A stretch of DNA of 64,000 bases from JAJZSS01 sp964463505 (GCA_964463505.1 CAYXDC010000008.1:1-64000); one strand, 5' to 3'; shown: positions 16,471 through 26,229, numbered from the stretch's first letter. The notes: generated by a model from the sequence alone, not told the origin. Made by a program: numbers and translations.

Positions 16471-16863
16471 ATGGAAACGCGTAAATCACCTACTGTGACT
16501 TTCTTCTTGCCAACCGCGATCATCCTGATCGTGATCGGCTGGGGAGGGCTGCTGGCAACCTTGAACTTTATGGAACCCAGCGGCGGCACGCGCTGGATAT
16601 TTTTCTTTACCACCGTGCTGGCCCTTACCGGCACGCTCCTACCATTCGTCGCCTTCCTGAACCGACGCTTCCCCTCCCAGCCACCGGCGACGTCGATGGT
16701 CATCTTGCGCCAGTCACTATGGAGTGGGGTTTACGTAGCCACCCTGGCCTGGCTGATGATCGGGGGTGTGTTAAATCCTGCCATCGCTGCCTTGCTGGCG
16801 ATCGGTCTGGTGCTGATCGAATGGATGCTGCGTCTGCGCGAACGTAGCCAGTGGCGTCCTTAG
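16471..16863 (+). CDS. Four-helix membrane protein, 130 aa
   Basis: An uncharacterised membrane protein. Hydrophobic segments are visible at about 9-30, 42-64, 78-97 and 99-116, with a short charged C-terminus (RLRERSQWRP). No conserved motif points to transport or catalysis, and no family is recognised. A TATAAT box at 16418-16423 gives a leader of about 40 nt, and no strong ribosome site is seen. The selA gene starts 47 nt downstream on the same strand and may be co-transcribed. Confidence 0.65.
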   Translation: METRKSPTVTFFLPTAIILIVIGWGGLLATLNFMEPSGGTRWIFFFTTVLALTGTLLPFVAFLNRRFPSQPPATSMVILRQSLWSGVYVATLAWLMIGGVLNPAIAALLAIGLVLIEWMLRLRERSQWRP

Positions 16864-16910
16864 GCTGATGGCTTTCTAAGTAGAAACTACATCTTGGCAA
16901 TGAAACCTGC

Positions 16911-18287
16911 ATGAATGATCTGCGATCCCTGCCCTCCGTTGACCAAATCATCCAATCCGAGTCTGGGCTAGCCTGGGTTGTAGCTTATGGGCGTCCATTG
17001 GTGTTGGAGGCTATCCGGCAGTCCCTGGACGCAGTCCGAGCTGGTTTTCAACAGGGGACAGTGTTACCCGATCGGACGTACTTACTGCACAGCATTGAAC
17101 AGCAACTGGAGATGTGGGGAACTCCCACTCTACTGCCAGTTATCAACACTACTGGGGTCATCCTACACACAAACCTGGGTCGCGCTCCACTAAGTTCCGC
17201 AGCAATCCAGGCTTGTATCGATGTGGCGAGCAGTTATTCCAACCTGGAATATGATCTGGAGCAGGGCAAACGCGGCTCCCGCCTGCTGCATGCAGAAACC
17301 CTCCTCAAGCATCTCACCGGGGCAGAAGCAGCCCTGGTAGTGAACAACAACGCCGCAGCTGTCTTGCTGGCGCTATCCGCGCTGGCTCGCCGGCGCGGGG
17401 TGGTGATCGCCCGTACCCAGCTAGTTGAGATCGGTGGTGGTTTCCGTGTGCCAGATGTAATGAAGCAGTCCGGCGCGCGTTTAATCGAAGTCGGAACCAC
17501 CAACCGAGTGCATCTATCGGATTACGAGGCTGCACTGGAAGAGGCGCCTGCCCTCGTGCTACACGCCCATCGCTCAAACTTCAAGCTGATTGGCTTTACC
17601 AGCGAACCCGATTTAGCAGAAATTGCCGGCCTATGCCACGCAGCGAATCTACCATTGATCGACGACCTTGGATCTGGCAGCCTGCTCGATACAGCTCGCT
17701 TCGGGCTGGTCCATGAGCCGACTGTCCAAGAATCTTTGGCTGCCGGTGCAGACCTGGTGTGTTTCTCAGGTGACAAGCTCCTGGGTGGGCCGCAAGCTGG
17801 CATTATCATCGGGCGTGCCGAGCTTCTTAACCGTCTAAAAAAACATCCCCTGGCACGTGCGATTCGGGCGGATAAGCTGTGTCTGGCTGCTCTAAATGCC
17901 ACGCTGATGCATTATCTAAAAGACGAAGCTGAACGAGATATCCCCATCTGGCGTATGATCTCCGCCACCCCGGATACAATGAAAGAGCGGGCTGAGGCCT
18001 GGGCTAACCACCTGAGACGGGGTGAAGTGGTGCCGGCTCAATCCACAATCGGCGGCGGCAGCCTGCCAGGAGAAACTGTTCCAACTTATGTCCTGCGCTT
18101 GAAGCTGCCCAGCCCCAATCGTTTCCTGGAGCGCCTGCGCCAGGCAGACCCACCAATCATCGCCCGGTTGGAGGACGATTTTGTCTTACTCGACCCGCGC
18201 ACAGTCCTGCCTGAGCAAGAGCCTGTGCTGCTAAAAATTCTCTCCGCAATCATTACCCACCACACCCGGCGTGCCAGTTTAGCTTGA
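16911..18287 (+). CDS. selA: L-seryl-tRNA(Sec) selenium transferase SelA
   Basis: A 458-residue PLP enzyme that converts seryl-tRNA(Sec) to selenocysteinyl-tRNA(Sec) using selenophosphate. The N-terminal region contains the family segment NTTGVILHTNLGRAPLS (about 79-95). The PLP-binding core includes NNNAAAVLLAL, LIDDLGSGSL and the PLP lysine K289 in CFSGDKLLGGPQAGII. Its length equals bacterial SelA (~460). selB, selD and tRNA-Sec are not in this window. The presence of SelA means that in-frame UGA codons in this genome deserve attention, notably the one in the peroxiredoxin gene at 40986-41759. An M24 peptidase follows after 31 nt. Confidence 0.93.
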   Translation: MNDLRSLPSVDQIIQSESGLAWVVAYGRPLVLEAIRQSLDAVRAGFQQGTVLPDRTYLLHSIEQQLEMWGTPTLLPVINTTGVILHTNLGRAPLSSAAIQACIDVASSYSNLEYDLEQGKRGSRLLHAETLLKHLTGAEAALVVNNNAAAVLLALSALARRRGVVIARTQLVEIGGGFRVPDVMKQSGARLIEVGTTNRVHLSDYEAALEEAPALVLHAHRSNFKLIGFTSEPDLAEIAGLCHAANLPLIDDLGSGSLLDTARFGLVHEPTVQESLAAGADLVCFSGDKLLGGPQAGIIIGRAELLNRLKKHPLARAIRADKLCLAALNATLMHYLKDEAERDIPIWRMISATPDTMKERAEAWANHLRRGEVVPAQSTIGGGSLPGETVPTYVLRLKLPSPNRFLERLRQADPPIIARLEDDFVLLDPRTVLPEQEPVLLKILSAIITHHTRRASLA

Positions 18288-18318
18288 GCATCCCGGACCT
18301 CATTGATAAGGAACCTGC

Positions 18319-19554
18319 ATGAAAAGCGACCTCAATCATCTCATGGAAATCAATAACCTGGATGCCCTATGGATCACCGGCAGTGGGCAGCACAATCCAG
18401 CTATGGTGTACCTGACTGGTGGCGGCCATTTCAGCAATGCCGATCTGTTTATCCGTCGCGGAGCTGATCCAGTGCTATTTTGTAATCCAATGGAACGCGA
18501 CGAGGCCGCCAAGAGCGGCTATACGGTGCGGACCTTCGCTGACTACCGCCCTACAGAACTCCTGAAACAGGCTAACGGTGACCAGTTGCAGGCAACAATA
18601 GCCCGCTATAAGCTTATGTTTGCTGATCTGGGGCTTGAAGCCGGACGGCTTGGTGTGTATGGGCAAATGGATGCCGGGAACGCTTATGCTGTGGTGTCTG
18701 GCGTCGAGGCGGCTTTGCCAGGTTTGAAGTTTGCTGCCGATCTGCAAGGCAAAATTTTGTTGGCAGCTATGGCGACTAAAGATGAGACAGAAGTAAATCG
18801 CATCCGCCGCATGGGGCAGATCACCACGCAAGTAGTAGGCGAAACTGCCGACTTCCTCAGCCACCATACGGTACGCGGGGAAGTGCTGGTCAAAAAAGAC
18901 GGTACACCGCTCACCATTGGGGAAGTCAAAGGCCGGATCAATTTGCTGCTGGCAGAAGGCGGTGCAGAGAATCCTGAGGGCACGATCTTTGCGATCGGGC
19001 GCGATGCTGGTGTACCCCACAGCGCCGGCGCCCCCGATGATCTATTGCGACTGGGCCAGACAATCGTGTTTGATATCTTCCCCTGCGAAGCAGGTGGAGG
19101 CTATTATTACGATTTCACCCGCACCTGGTGCCTGGGGTATGCTCCCGATCCTGCCCTGGAGCTTTATGAAGATGTAAAGGCAGTGTACCAACAAATCATG
19201 ACTGAGCTGCGTGTGGGGACTATCTGCAAGGAATACCAAGTGCGCACTTGCGAATTATTTGAAGAGCGCGGCCACGCCACTGTGCTCAGCAATCCTCAAA
19301 CCCAGGTCGGTTACGTGCACAGCCTGGGTCATGGGCTGGGTCTTCACATCCACGAACGGCCTTTCTTTGGTCTGAATTCTGCCGACGATGACCTGCTCAA
19401 CCCGGGTGTTATCGTCACCATTGAGCCCGGTTTATATTATCCAGAGCGTAGCCTGGGCGTGCGTCTGGAAGACACAGTCTGGGTACGTCCGGATGGCGGT
19501 ATGGAAATCCTGGCGCCCTACCCGCTGGATTTAGTTATCCCGGTCGGGAAATGA
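18319..19554 (+). CDS. M24-family Xaa-Pro aminopeptidase-like protein
   Basis: A 411-residue pita-bread metallopeptidase that removes N-terminal residues next to proline, or a close relative. The N-terminal creatinase-like domain covers about 1-170. The catalytic domain shows the five dinuclear-metal ligands in order: D in FDIFPCEAGGG, D in YYYDFTRTW, H in SLGHGLGLHIHE, E in TIEPGLYY and E in VRLEDTVWV. The ribosome site AAGGA is good. It sits between selA and tsaD in one direction with short gaps, so the three are probably co-transcribed. Substrate specificity cannot be told. Confidence 0.92.
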   Translation: MKSDLNHLMEINNLDALWITGSGQHNPAMVYLTGGGHFSNADLFIRRGADPVLFCNPMERDEAAKSGYTVRTFADYRPTELLKQANGDQLQATIARYKLMFADLGLEAGRLGVYGQMDAGNAYAVVSGVEAALPGLKFAADLQGKILLAAMATKDETEVNRIRRMGQITTQVVGETADFLSHHTVRGEVLVKKDGTPLTIGEVKGRINLLLAEGGAENPEGTIFAIGRDAGVPHSAGAPDDLLRLGQTIVFDIFPCEAGGGYYYDFTRTWCLGYAPDPALELYEDVKAVYQQIMTELRVGTICKEYQVRTCELFEERGHATVLSNPQTQVGYVHSLGHGLGLHIHERPFFGLNSADDDLLNPGVIVTIEPGLYYPERSLGVRLEDTVWVRPDGGMEILAPYPLDLVIPVGK

Positions 19555-19585
19555 ACTTATTCTCAACACAGAGCAGGTGGATAAA

Positions 19586-20683
19586 ATGAAAAGCAGCACC
19601 GTTTCAGCCGATCCCAGCGCTATACCAGCCAGCAATGCCCCGGCAGTGCGCATCCTGGCGATTGAATCCTCCTGTGATGAAACCGCTGCAGCGGTGGTCG
19701 AAAACGGGCGCAGCATATTATCCAGTATTGTCGCCTCCCAGGCCGACCTGCATGCCCGTTATGGAGGTGTCTTCCCAGAAGTCGCCTCTCGAATGCATAT
19801 CCAGGCAATTTACCCTGTTATACAGCAGACATTACAAGATGCCTATCTGAGCCTGACCGACGTAGACGCAATCGCAGTTACGCGCGGTCCAGGTCTTCCC
19901 GGTTCGCTGGTAGTTGGTATGAATGTTGCCAAGGGACTGGCTTTATCCACCGGCCTACCCCTGATAGGCGTCAACCACCTGGAAGCGCATCTTTATTCAG
20001 CCTGGTTGTATAACGAACCACAGAGTAGCGCCAAGACTAACCAGGACCCACCAGCTTTACCAGAATTTCCTCTCCTGGCGCTGATCGTATCTGGCGGGCA
20101 TACCGAGCTGGTGCTCATGCGCGACCATCTGACTTACCAATTCCTGGGCTCTACCCTGGACGACGCAGCCGGGGAGGCCTTTGACAAGGTCGCCCGATTG
20201 ATTGGACTGGATTACCCTGGCGGACCAGCTATTCAAAAAGCTGCCGAGCGAGGTAATCCACGCGCCTTTTCATTCCCACGCGCCTGGCTGGATGATTCCT
20301 GGAATTTTTCGTTCAGTGGGTTAAAGACTGCCGTGCTGCGCGAGGTGCGTCGCCTGGAGCAGGTACGCACTGAATTGCCTGTGGCGGATCTGGCAGCCAG
20401 TTTTCAGGCAGCAGTGGTGGAGGTTCTGGTCAGTAAAACCTTGCGGGCTGCAGAAAATTTCGAGGCCAAAGAAATCCTGGTCGCCGGAGGCGTATCCGCT
20501 AATCGCGCTCTACGTCTGACTTTTCAAGAACAAGCACCCTGCCGGGTGCATATCCCCCCCATTGAGCTGTGCACCGACAACGCTGCTATGATCGCCGGTG
20601 TGGGTTATCATCGCTTCTTGCGCGGGCAGCGCGACGGGCTAGAGATGGACGTACTCCCCAACTGGCCGCTTTCTGAATTATAA
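19586..20683 (+). CDS. tsaD: tRNA N6-threonylcarbamoyladenosine transferase TsaD
   Basis: A 365-residue ASKHA-fold enzyme that transfers threonylcarbamoyl to A37 of ANN-reading tRNAs together with TsaB and TsaE. The core begins ILAIESSCDETAAAVV. The iron-binding HxxxH appears in NHLEAHLYS, and nucleotide contacts are SGGHTELV, LDDAAGEAFDK, YPGGP, FSFSGLKTA and VAGGVSANRAL. I favour the ATG at 19586 because AGGTGG lies 5 nt before it; a GTG at 19577 is also in frame. The first ~20 residues are low-complexity. It ends 6 bp inside the converging glycosyltransferase gene. Confidence 0.96.
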   Translation: MKSSTVSADPSAIPASNAPAVRILAIESSCDETAAAVVENGRSILSSIVASQADLHARYGGVFPEVASRMHIQAIYPVIQQTLQDAYLSLTDVDAIAVTRGPGLPGSLVVGMNVAKGLALSTGLPLIGVNHLEAHLYSAWLYNEPQSSAKTNQDPPALPEFPLLALIVSGGHTELVLMRDHLTYQFLGSTLDDAAGEAFDKVARLIGLDYPGGPAIQKAAERGNPRAFSFPRAWLDDSWNFSFSGLKTAVLREVRRLEQVRTELPVADLAASFQAAVVEVLVSKTLRAAENFEAKEILVAGGVSANRALRLTFQEQAPCRVHIPPIELCTDNAAMIAGVGYHRFLRGQRDGLEMDVLPNWPLSEL

Positions 20684-21889
20684 GGATTTCCCCAGACTTT
20701 CGATCAATTTAGCCAACTGGTCTGCTAATTTCAAACGGTCGAAGTGATTTTCAACATACCGCCGCCCATTCGCGCCCAGGCGCCGGGCACGTTGTGGGTT
20801 TGCTGCCAGCTCAAGAACAACGGCTGCCAGTTGCGCCGGATCGCCCGGAGGGCAAAAAACGCCCGCTTCAGCCTGTTCTACCACCTGGCGCGCTACACCG
20901 TCAATCGCCATCAGCACCGGACGCCCGGCTGCCATGTAATCGAACACCTTGTTTGGATAAACCGTGGCATACAAAGGGATTGGCTTTAAGATGGCGAGGC
21001 ACGCATCCGCGGCAGCTAGCGCTTGTGGCATTTGTGTTTTGGGAATGGATGGCACAAAGCGCAGATTAGGCAATTTCAATAAAGCGGCTCGTTCTTGAAG
21101 ATTGGGCTTTTCCTTTCCGTCTCCTAACAGCACAAAACAAATCCCAGGATCGTCACGTAACAGATGGGCTGCTTCGAGCACGACGCCCAGATCGTTAGAC
21201 ATGCCATGCGCCCCGGCGTACAGCATGATGAATTGTTCCCCTAACTGGTGCTGCTGCCGGAATTCGTGACCATCTGCCAATGGATCAAACATGCGTGTGT
21301 CTGCACCATTCGGGACCAGCGCTACACGCTGGGCGCCATTGGCCTGCACATGCTCGATAAACCCAGGTGAGTTCACCATCATCTGGTCAGCGTTCCGATA
21401 AAGGAAACGTTCCAGCCACTCGGAAAGGCGAATGAGTAATGGGTTGCGCAGCACACCGACCTGTAGTGCAAAAGCAGGCCAGAGATCGCGCACTTCAAAT
21501 AAAAACGGGACCCTCTTCAACCGGGCCAATAATAAAGCCGTTAACCCCTGGAAAATGGGTGGCGAAGTACCCCACACCAGATCGACCTGGTGGACATGCA
21601 ACCCAGCCCAGAATGAAGACAGCATAAAACTTATAAAACCGATCATGCGGTGCACAAAACTGCGATGAATAGCACGTGTGGCGTAGGTGCGCAGGATAGT
21701 AATGCCATCTTCTGTGGTGGACGCTGTGCGAGACTGGTCGGTGACAGAACCAGTCAGATAGCTGACCGGGCTGGCAATCACGGTAACTCGGTGACCATGC
21801 GCCACAAGACCGCGCGCTAATTCATAATGGCGCGTGCCCCCCGGCTCGTCCAGAACTGCAAATGCCTGGTGAATTAGCAGAATATGCAT
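20678..21889 (-). CDS. Glycosyltransferase family 4 (WbuB-like)
   Basis: A 403-residue GT-B glycosyltransferase. The N-terminal Rossmann half begins MHILLIHQAFAVLDEPGGTRHYEL, and there is a membrane-associating hydrophobic stretch near 85-100. The C-terminal donor-binding half includes MLYAGAHGMSNDLGVVLEAA and the EX7E-like region (YPNKVFDYMAAGRPVL). It resembles transferases acting on fucosamine or similar sugars in surface-polysaccharide clusters. It is the last gene of the operon with the heparinase-like and bi-domain oxidoreductase genes, separated by only 6 nt from the former. The exact sugar is unknown. Confidence 0.88.
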   Translation of the reverse strand: MHILLIHQAFAVLDEPGGTRHYELARGLVAHGHRVTVIASPVSYLTGSVTDQSRTASTTEDGITILRTYATRAIHRSFVHRMIGFISFMLSSFWAGLHVHQVDLVWGTSPPIFQGLTALLLARLKRVPFLFEVRDLWPAFALQVGVLRNPLLIRLSEWLERFLYRNADQMMVNSPGFIEHVQANGAQRVALVPNGADTRMFDPLADGHEFRQQHQLGEQFIMLYAGAHGMSNDLGVVLEAAHLLRDDPGICFVLLGDGKEKPNLQERAALLKLPNLRFVPSIPKTQMPQALAAADACLAILKPIPLYATVYPNKVFDYMAAGRPVLMAIDGVARQVVEQAEAGVFCPPGDPAQLAAVVLELAANPQRARRLGANGRRYVENHFDRLKLADQLAKLIESLGKSL

Positions 21890-21895
21890 GCGCGA

Positions 21896-23941
21896 TTAGC
21901 TTTCCAAAACGGCATTTGACAAATTATCCGTTTTGATCTGGTGAACAAATTCCCAGCGGGTGACCAGGCGCAAAGGCAGCGCGCCCTGCACACGATAACG
22001 CACAGCCAGTGCAGGTTCTTTATAACCATAAGTAGGTGAGCGCCACCCCCAGTTTGGCTCAGCCACCCCATCGCCCAGCAGCAATACCCCTGCCCGTACC
22101 AGCTGCAACCTGTTATCTCCCGGCTGCATTTCTAATCCAACCCCACCCTGCAAAGTAAGCTCAACCCAACCAGAAGGAGCATGCAACCGCAAGCGTGGAA
22201 GGCTCTCCTCAAGGATCTCCCAGGGCCAGTCTGGCAACAGCCAATGCAGCATGACAGTGCTTTCTCGCTTATCTGGGTGAGCAGACTGCTGTAAAACCTC
22301 ATCTTCAACCTGCCAGCCTATGCCATCCCACTGCACCTTCCTGCGGTGAACAAGCCCCAGCTGCCGATAACCATCGTGCTGAGCCACCGCCCACAGCTTG
22401 CCATGTACTGGTTTAGGTTGGTAATCTAACACCTGCGCCTGCGCCCGATCCAGCCAGAGAAAGCGCCCGGCGCGGGTCATCTGCTCCTGATTCTCGATCA
22501 TCAGGGTGTTGTGGACCGCCGTACGGTCCAGAGAGTTATCCCAGGGCGGTGGGGAATTATAGAGATAAGTCCCGGCGTCAGCGGCAATATTCCAGCCGCG
22601 CCACCACAGGTCCAGGTGCAATTGATCAGCATGCCCAGGACGGTCATGGAACTGGGCCGCTCGCAAATAAGCCCAGGTGGGTGCATCTGGCGGGCGCAAT
22701 ACCAGCAGGTTTGTGGAAGGAGAAACTTTTATAGCGGGTTCTGACAACCTAACTGAGGCAGGCACAAACCAGTGTAACATTTCATCCCAGGCGCCGGATA
22801 AGTAAGCTCGGTTTCCCAAAAAGGCTGCACTGGCAGCCTGAAGTACCGGTCGATAATCTACTTGACCACCGGGAGCTAGGGGAAAAAGATAAGCTCCGTC
22901 GTTGGGTCCCAGGTTCGGAACGAAACCCGTATCTTGAACCACCAAGGCCAACAGCCACTGTGTAGAGATAGCTAATTTATCCTGTGTCGCCGTGGGCAGC
23001 TTTTTGCCCTGCGAGGTAGCTAAAAGGTTTACCCACAAAGCCAATTGGAGCATCAGGCGGTGATAGTTTGTGCTGTTCTGCATGTAACTTCCATCAGCAG
23101 CAATTTGCGCCTGCAGGCCGTGATTGAACCACTTCCAGCCCAATTCTCGCCAGCGAGCAGCCTGAGGATGCTCTGGCAGCACAATCCCAGCGGTGTATAA
23201 CCCGGCAGCTTCGGAGAGCAGGTGGTTATTGTTTTGCGCCCTGGCGTAGCTTAATGTCAGCGGGATGCGCGCGGCATGGCTGGCAACTAAACCAGACAGA
23301 AGTGCTTTTTCCTGTGGAGAAGGCTCCTGCACAGCATTGCACAGTCGTCCTGCCAGGCATAGGCTGATCAATCGCAGAGCTATCTCCTGGGCAGAGCTCC
23401 AGTTTGGCCCCAGGTTGGGCGGGTTGGCGTCATTAAATTGGCGTACATACTTCCAGAAAGCAATTGCATAGCGCGCATCACCAGTCAGGTAAGCTGCGCG
23501 CCCTAATTGGATCCCCCAACCGAGCCGTGCTGGCTCCCAGATCCACTTAATGTCCTCATATTCTTTAGTATCAAAATTGAATAGTAGCGCACCATAAGCT
23601 GTCCAATGCCGCACAGGTTCCGGGGGCGCCAGGCGCAATGCTACCGGCGGACCGCCAAATAAGCGCACCTGTCCAGAACAAATCTCATCGGCCAGACTGC
23701 AAAGCTCCTGGCGACCGTTTTCTCCCAGCAGAGCCAGTAGAGTATCCGCTTCAGGAAGCGGCAGCCGCTCCAGATTTAATGAGCTCTCGCTATTACGAGT
23801 ATGTCCCCCCACCGGTGTACGCCAAAGCCAGTAACCGCTGCTTAAACCAGCTTGATAGATGGCATACTGCAGCACCGGACGCGGGCCTAGCTCGTCCAGG
23901 GTTTTGTAGATCAGTGATAGTTTACGCAGCGCAGAAAGCAC
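21896..23941 (-). CDS. Heparinase II/III-family protein
   Basis: A 681-residue polysaccharide lyase-like protein. The N-terminal half (about 90-370) is an alpha/alpha toroid with family segments NPPNLGPNWSSAQEIALRL and NNNHLLSEAAGLY. The C-terminal half (about 400-650) is the heparinase II/III beta-sandwich, with HDRPGHADQLHLDLW carrying the metal and catalytic histidines. No signal peptide is seen, although a lyase acting on exported glycans would need one. In such clusters this family is thought to edit newly made uronic-acid polysaccharides. The start is a GTG at 23941, 15 nt after the bi-domain oxidoreductase. Confidence 0.88.
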   Translation of the reverse strand: MLSALRKLSLIYKTLDELGPRPVLQYAIYQAGLSSGYWLWRTPVGGHTRNSESSLNLERLPLPEADTLLALLGENGRQELCSLADEICSGQVRLFGGPPVALRLAPPEPVRHWTAYGALLFNFDTKEYEDIKWIWEPARLGWGIQLGRAAYLTGDARYAIAFWKYVRQFNDANPPNLGPNWSSAQEIALRLISLCLAGRLCNAVQEPSPQEKALLSGLVASHAARIPLTLSYARAQNNNHLLSEAAGLYTAGIVLPEHPQAARWRELGWKWFNHGLQAQIAADGSYMQNSTNYHRLMLQLALWVNLLATSQGKKLPTATQDKLAISTQWLLALVVQDTGFVPNLGPNDGAYLFPLAPGGQVDYRPVLQAASAAFLGNRAYLSGAWDEMLHWFVPASVRLSEPAIKVSPSTNLLVLRPPDAPTWAYLRAAQFHDRPGHADQLHLDLWWRGWNIAADAGTYLYNSPPPWDNSLDRTAVHNTLMIENQEQMTRAGRFLWLDRAQAQVLDYQPKPVHGKLWAVAQHDGYRQLGLVHRRKVQWDGIGWQVEDEVLQQSAHPDKRESTVMLHWLLPDWPWEILEESLPRLRLHAPSGWVELTLQGGVGLEMQPGDNRLQLVRAGVLLLGDGVAEPNWGWRSPTYGYKEPALAVRYRVQGALPLRLVTRWEFVHQIKTDNLSNAVLES

Positions 23942-23956
23942 AATTTTTCTGGCGTC

Positions 23957-26140
23957 TCACTCTGTCAGGTGGATCGTCTGGCCGGTGCGCAAGGCCTGCT
24001 GGGCAGCAAAGCTGGCTCTCGTCACACTAAACAGGTGGGCGTAAGGGATAGGCGGCGCTCCGCCGGTGCGCACCGCAGATTCAAAAGCCACCCATTCTGC
24101 CTGGTGACCTTTATCCTGGCGCATGCGGGAGGCATACTTCTGGCGGTGCCCGGCATGAACCAGCTCCAGAGTGCGATAATCATCCAAAACTCCCACCCGC
24201 CCGGAGCAGAACACCTCCACACGCTCCTTGGGGAAAACTTTATCGCCGTTTGCCAGATAAGTGATCGTACCCAGCGATCCATCCGGAAAGGTCAGCGTGA
24301 TGACCAGATTATCCTCGCAGTAGCGACCCCCGTCAGGTAAAGCCACCGCGCTTACCACAGATGGAGCCTGCCCAACCAGGAAAGTGAGGAAGTCAATAAA
24401 ATGGCAGCCTTCGCCAATAATCCGCCCGCCGCCCTGCTGAGGGTCGTGTACCCAGTGAGTGAGTGGGATATAGCCAGCATTGACCCGGTAATGTGCAGCC
24501 AGCGGCTCATTGCGCCCGGCCAGAAAGTCCTTGAGCTTCACTGCCAGTGGGGCAAAGCGCCGGTTGAAGCCAACCATCAACAACGAGCGGTCATGGTTTT
24601 CCTCTAAGGTTTGGGCAATTTCTGCCAGCTCAGTTTCATTCAGCGCCAGAGGCTTTTCGCAAAAGACATTTTTCCCAGCATTTAGCGCAGCCTGCACTTG
24701 ACGAACATGCAAATGATGGCGCGTCAGTATGGCAACCGTATTAACTTGGGGATCATTCAGCACTGCCGATTCATCACTGACCGCGCTCCCGAAGCCAAAG
24801 CGTTGGGCAGCATGCTGGGCTGTAGCTCCAGAGGCAGAAGCAATCACGAGTCGCTGAATGTTTGGGATCTTTTGAACCGCCGGTAAAAGTACAGCCGTGG
24901 CAAAATTGCCTGCCCCCAACACACCAAGCTTGATCTGCGATTCACCAGCCCCGTGATCAGGTTCTGCCGGGACCAATGCTTCCCGTAAACCTGAAATATG
25001 CGCAAGGCTGCCCGCACCTTCTCCAGCTGGGTAACGCAACAACACTCCCAAAAATGGCTCCTGCAGTCTGCCTGTGATCAGCGCATAAGCCTGTGGCGCC
25101 TGGTCCACATCAAATCGATGGGAGATCAGCAAATTGACCGGGACTTTGCCAGCCGCCAGCAAGCCCACAAAAGCTTCCAAATTACGCCCTTCCGTCCAGC
25201 GCACATAACCAATCGGATAATCCTGTCCGCCCTCTTCATACTGCGGATCATAGCGCCCTGGACCATATGAACGCGAATTCAGAAAAGTCAGTTCTTTTTC
25301 ATAATACACTTTGCGCGGCAGATTCAATCCCACTGCCCCTACCGCTACCACGCGCGCCCGATCACGCGCGATCGCCCCTGCCAGCTCGACCGGATCAGAC
25401 GTGCTGCTGTCCGCACAGATCAGAACTGCATCGCAGCCGCGTCCCTGGGTAAAACTGGCTGCAGCGTCTTCTGCCCCATCTCGTAGCACAGAGTGAGCCC
25501 CTATCGCATTTGCCAAAGCCACCCGCGATGGATCCAGGTCAACGCCAAGTACCTGACAGCCTGCCGCCTGAGCTATCGCTACAGCTAATAAACCCAGCAA
25601 ACCCAAACCAACCACTGCCACGCGCTCGCCCAACTGAACCTGGCTCAGGCGAAAACCATGCAATGCAATTGCGCCCAGCGTGGTGAATGCCGCCGCCTCA
25701 AAATCCACTTCGTCAGGTAAGGGGGTAACCAGAATTTTTGGTACCGCCACTACCTCGGCGTGCACGGCATAGCCACCCCCGGCGCACGCCACGCGCTGTC
25801 CGACCAAGAGGCCGCTCACTCCTTCACCCAAAGCCAGGATGGTCCCCGCAGAGGAATATCCCAAGGCCATAGGCTGGTCCAGGCGATTGAATGAAGCCTC
25901 TAGAGTGCTGAGCACGCCTTCGCGGCGGGCTTTATCGATCACCTGACGAGCCAGATCGGGTCGTGAGCGGACCTTACCAAGCAGGGATTTCTCAGCAAAG
26001 GCGACTACCATGCGTTCGGTACCGGCAGACACGAGGGAGGTCGCGTTACGCACCAACACTTCGCCGGGTTGTGGTGTAGGCGCTGGCACATCGGCAATAA
26101 CAGCTTCACCGGTGCGGAGATTTTGTAGGAGTTGTTTCAT
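23957..26140 (-). CDS. Bi-domain oxidoreductase: zinc-type alcohol dehydrogenase fused to Gfo/Idh/MocA
   Basis: A 727-residue fusion. Residues ~1-370 are an MDR-type dehydrogenase with GroES-like start (PAPTPQPGEVLVRNATSLVSAGTE) and Rossmann motif VVGLGLLGLLAV. Residues ~400-727 are a Gfo/Idh/MocA oxidoreductase with GVLGAGNFATAVLLPA and EKPLALNETEL. Fusions of this kind occur in exopolysaccharide clusters beside heparinase-like and WbuB-like genes, as here, and probably oxidise and reduce a nucleotide-sugar intermediate. It is the first gene of the operon. Its TATAAT box lies 7 nt before the ATG, predicting a leaderless message. It is divergent from the M29 aminopeptidase. Confidence 0.93.
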   Translation of the reverse strand: MKQLLQNLRTGEAVIADVPAPTPQPGEVLVRNATSLVSAGTERMVVAFAEKSLLGKVRSRPDLARQVIDKARREGVLSTLEASFNRLDQPMALGYSSAGTILALGEGVSGLLVGQRVACAGGGYAVHAEVVAVPKILVTPLPDEVDFEAAAFTTLGAIALHGFRLSQVQLGERVAVVGLGLLGLLAVAIAQAAGCQVLGVDLDPSRVALANAIGAHSVLRDGAEDAAASFTQGRGCDAVLICADSSTSDPVELAGAIARDRARVVAVGAVGLNLPRKVYYEKELTFLNSRSYGPGRYDPQYEEGGQDYPIGYVRWTEGRNLEAFVGLLAAGKVPVNLLISHRFDVDQAPQAYALITGRLQEPFLGVLLRYPAGEGAGSLAHISGLREALVPAEPDHGAGESQIKLGVLGAGNFATAVLLPAVQKIPNIQRLVIASASGATAQHAAQRFGFGSAVSDESAVLNDPQVNTVAILTRHHLHVRQVQAALNAGKNVFCEKPLALNETELAEIAQTLEENHDRSLLMVGFNRRFAPLAVKLKDFLAGRNEPLAAHYRVNAGYIPLTHWVHDPQQGGGRIIGEGCHFIDFLTFLVGQAPSVVSAVALPDGGRYCEDNLVITLTFPDGSLGTITYLANGDKVFPKERVEVFCSGRVGVLDDYRTLELVHAGHRQKYASRMRQDKGHQAEWVAFESAVRTGGAPPIPYAHLFSVTRASFAAQQALRTGQTIHLTE

Positions 26141-26147
26141 GCTGGCG

Positions 26148-26153
26148 ATTATA
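26148..26153 (-). promoter_or_regulatory. -10 element giving a leaderless bi-domain oxidoreductase transcript
   Basis: On the minus strand TATAAT is followed by exactly 7 nt (CGCCAGC) and the ATG at 26140. A second TATAAT on the plus strand at 26176-26181 serves the divergent aminopeptidase gene, which has a normal leader with AGGAG. Confidence 0.6.
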
Positions 26154-26229
26154 GCGCGGAATGAGGCCCAGGTGATATAATAACCGCGCTTTTGTCAGAC
26201 AACCCGCCTAACCATCCCAGGAGTGAACC

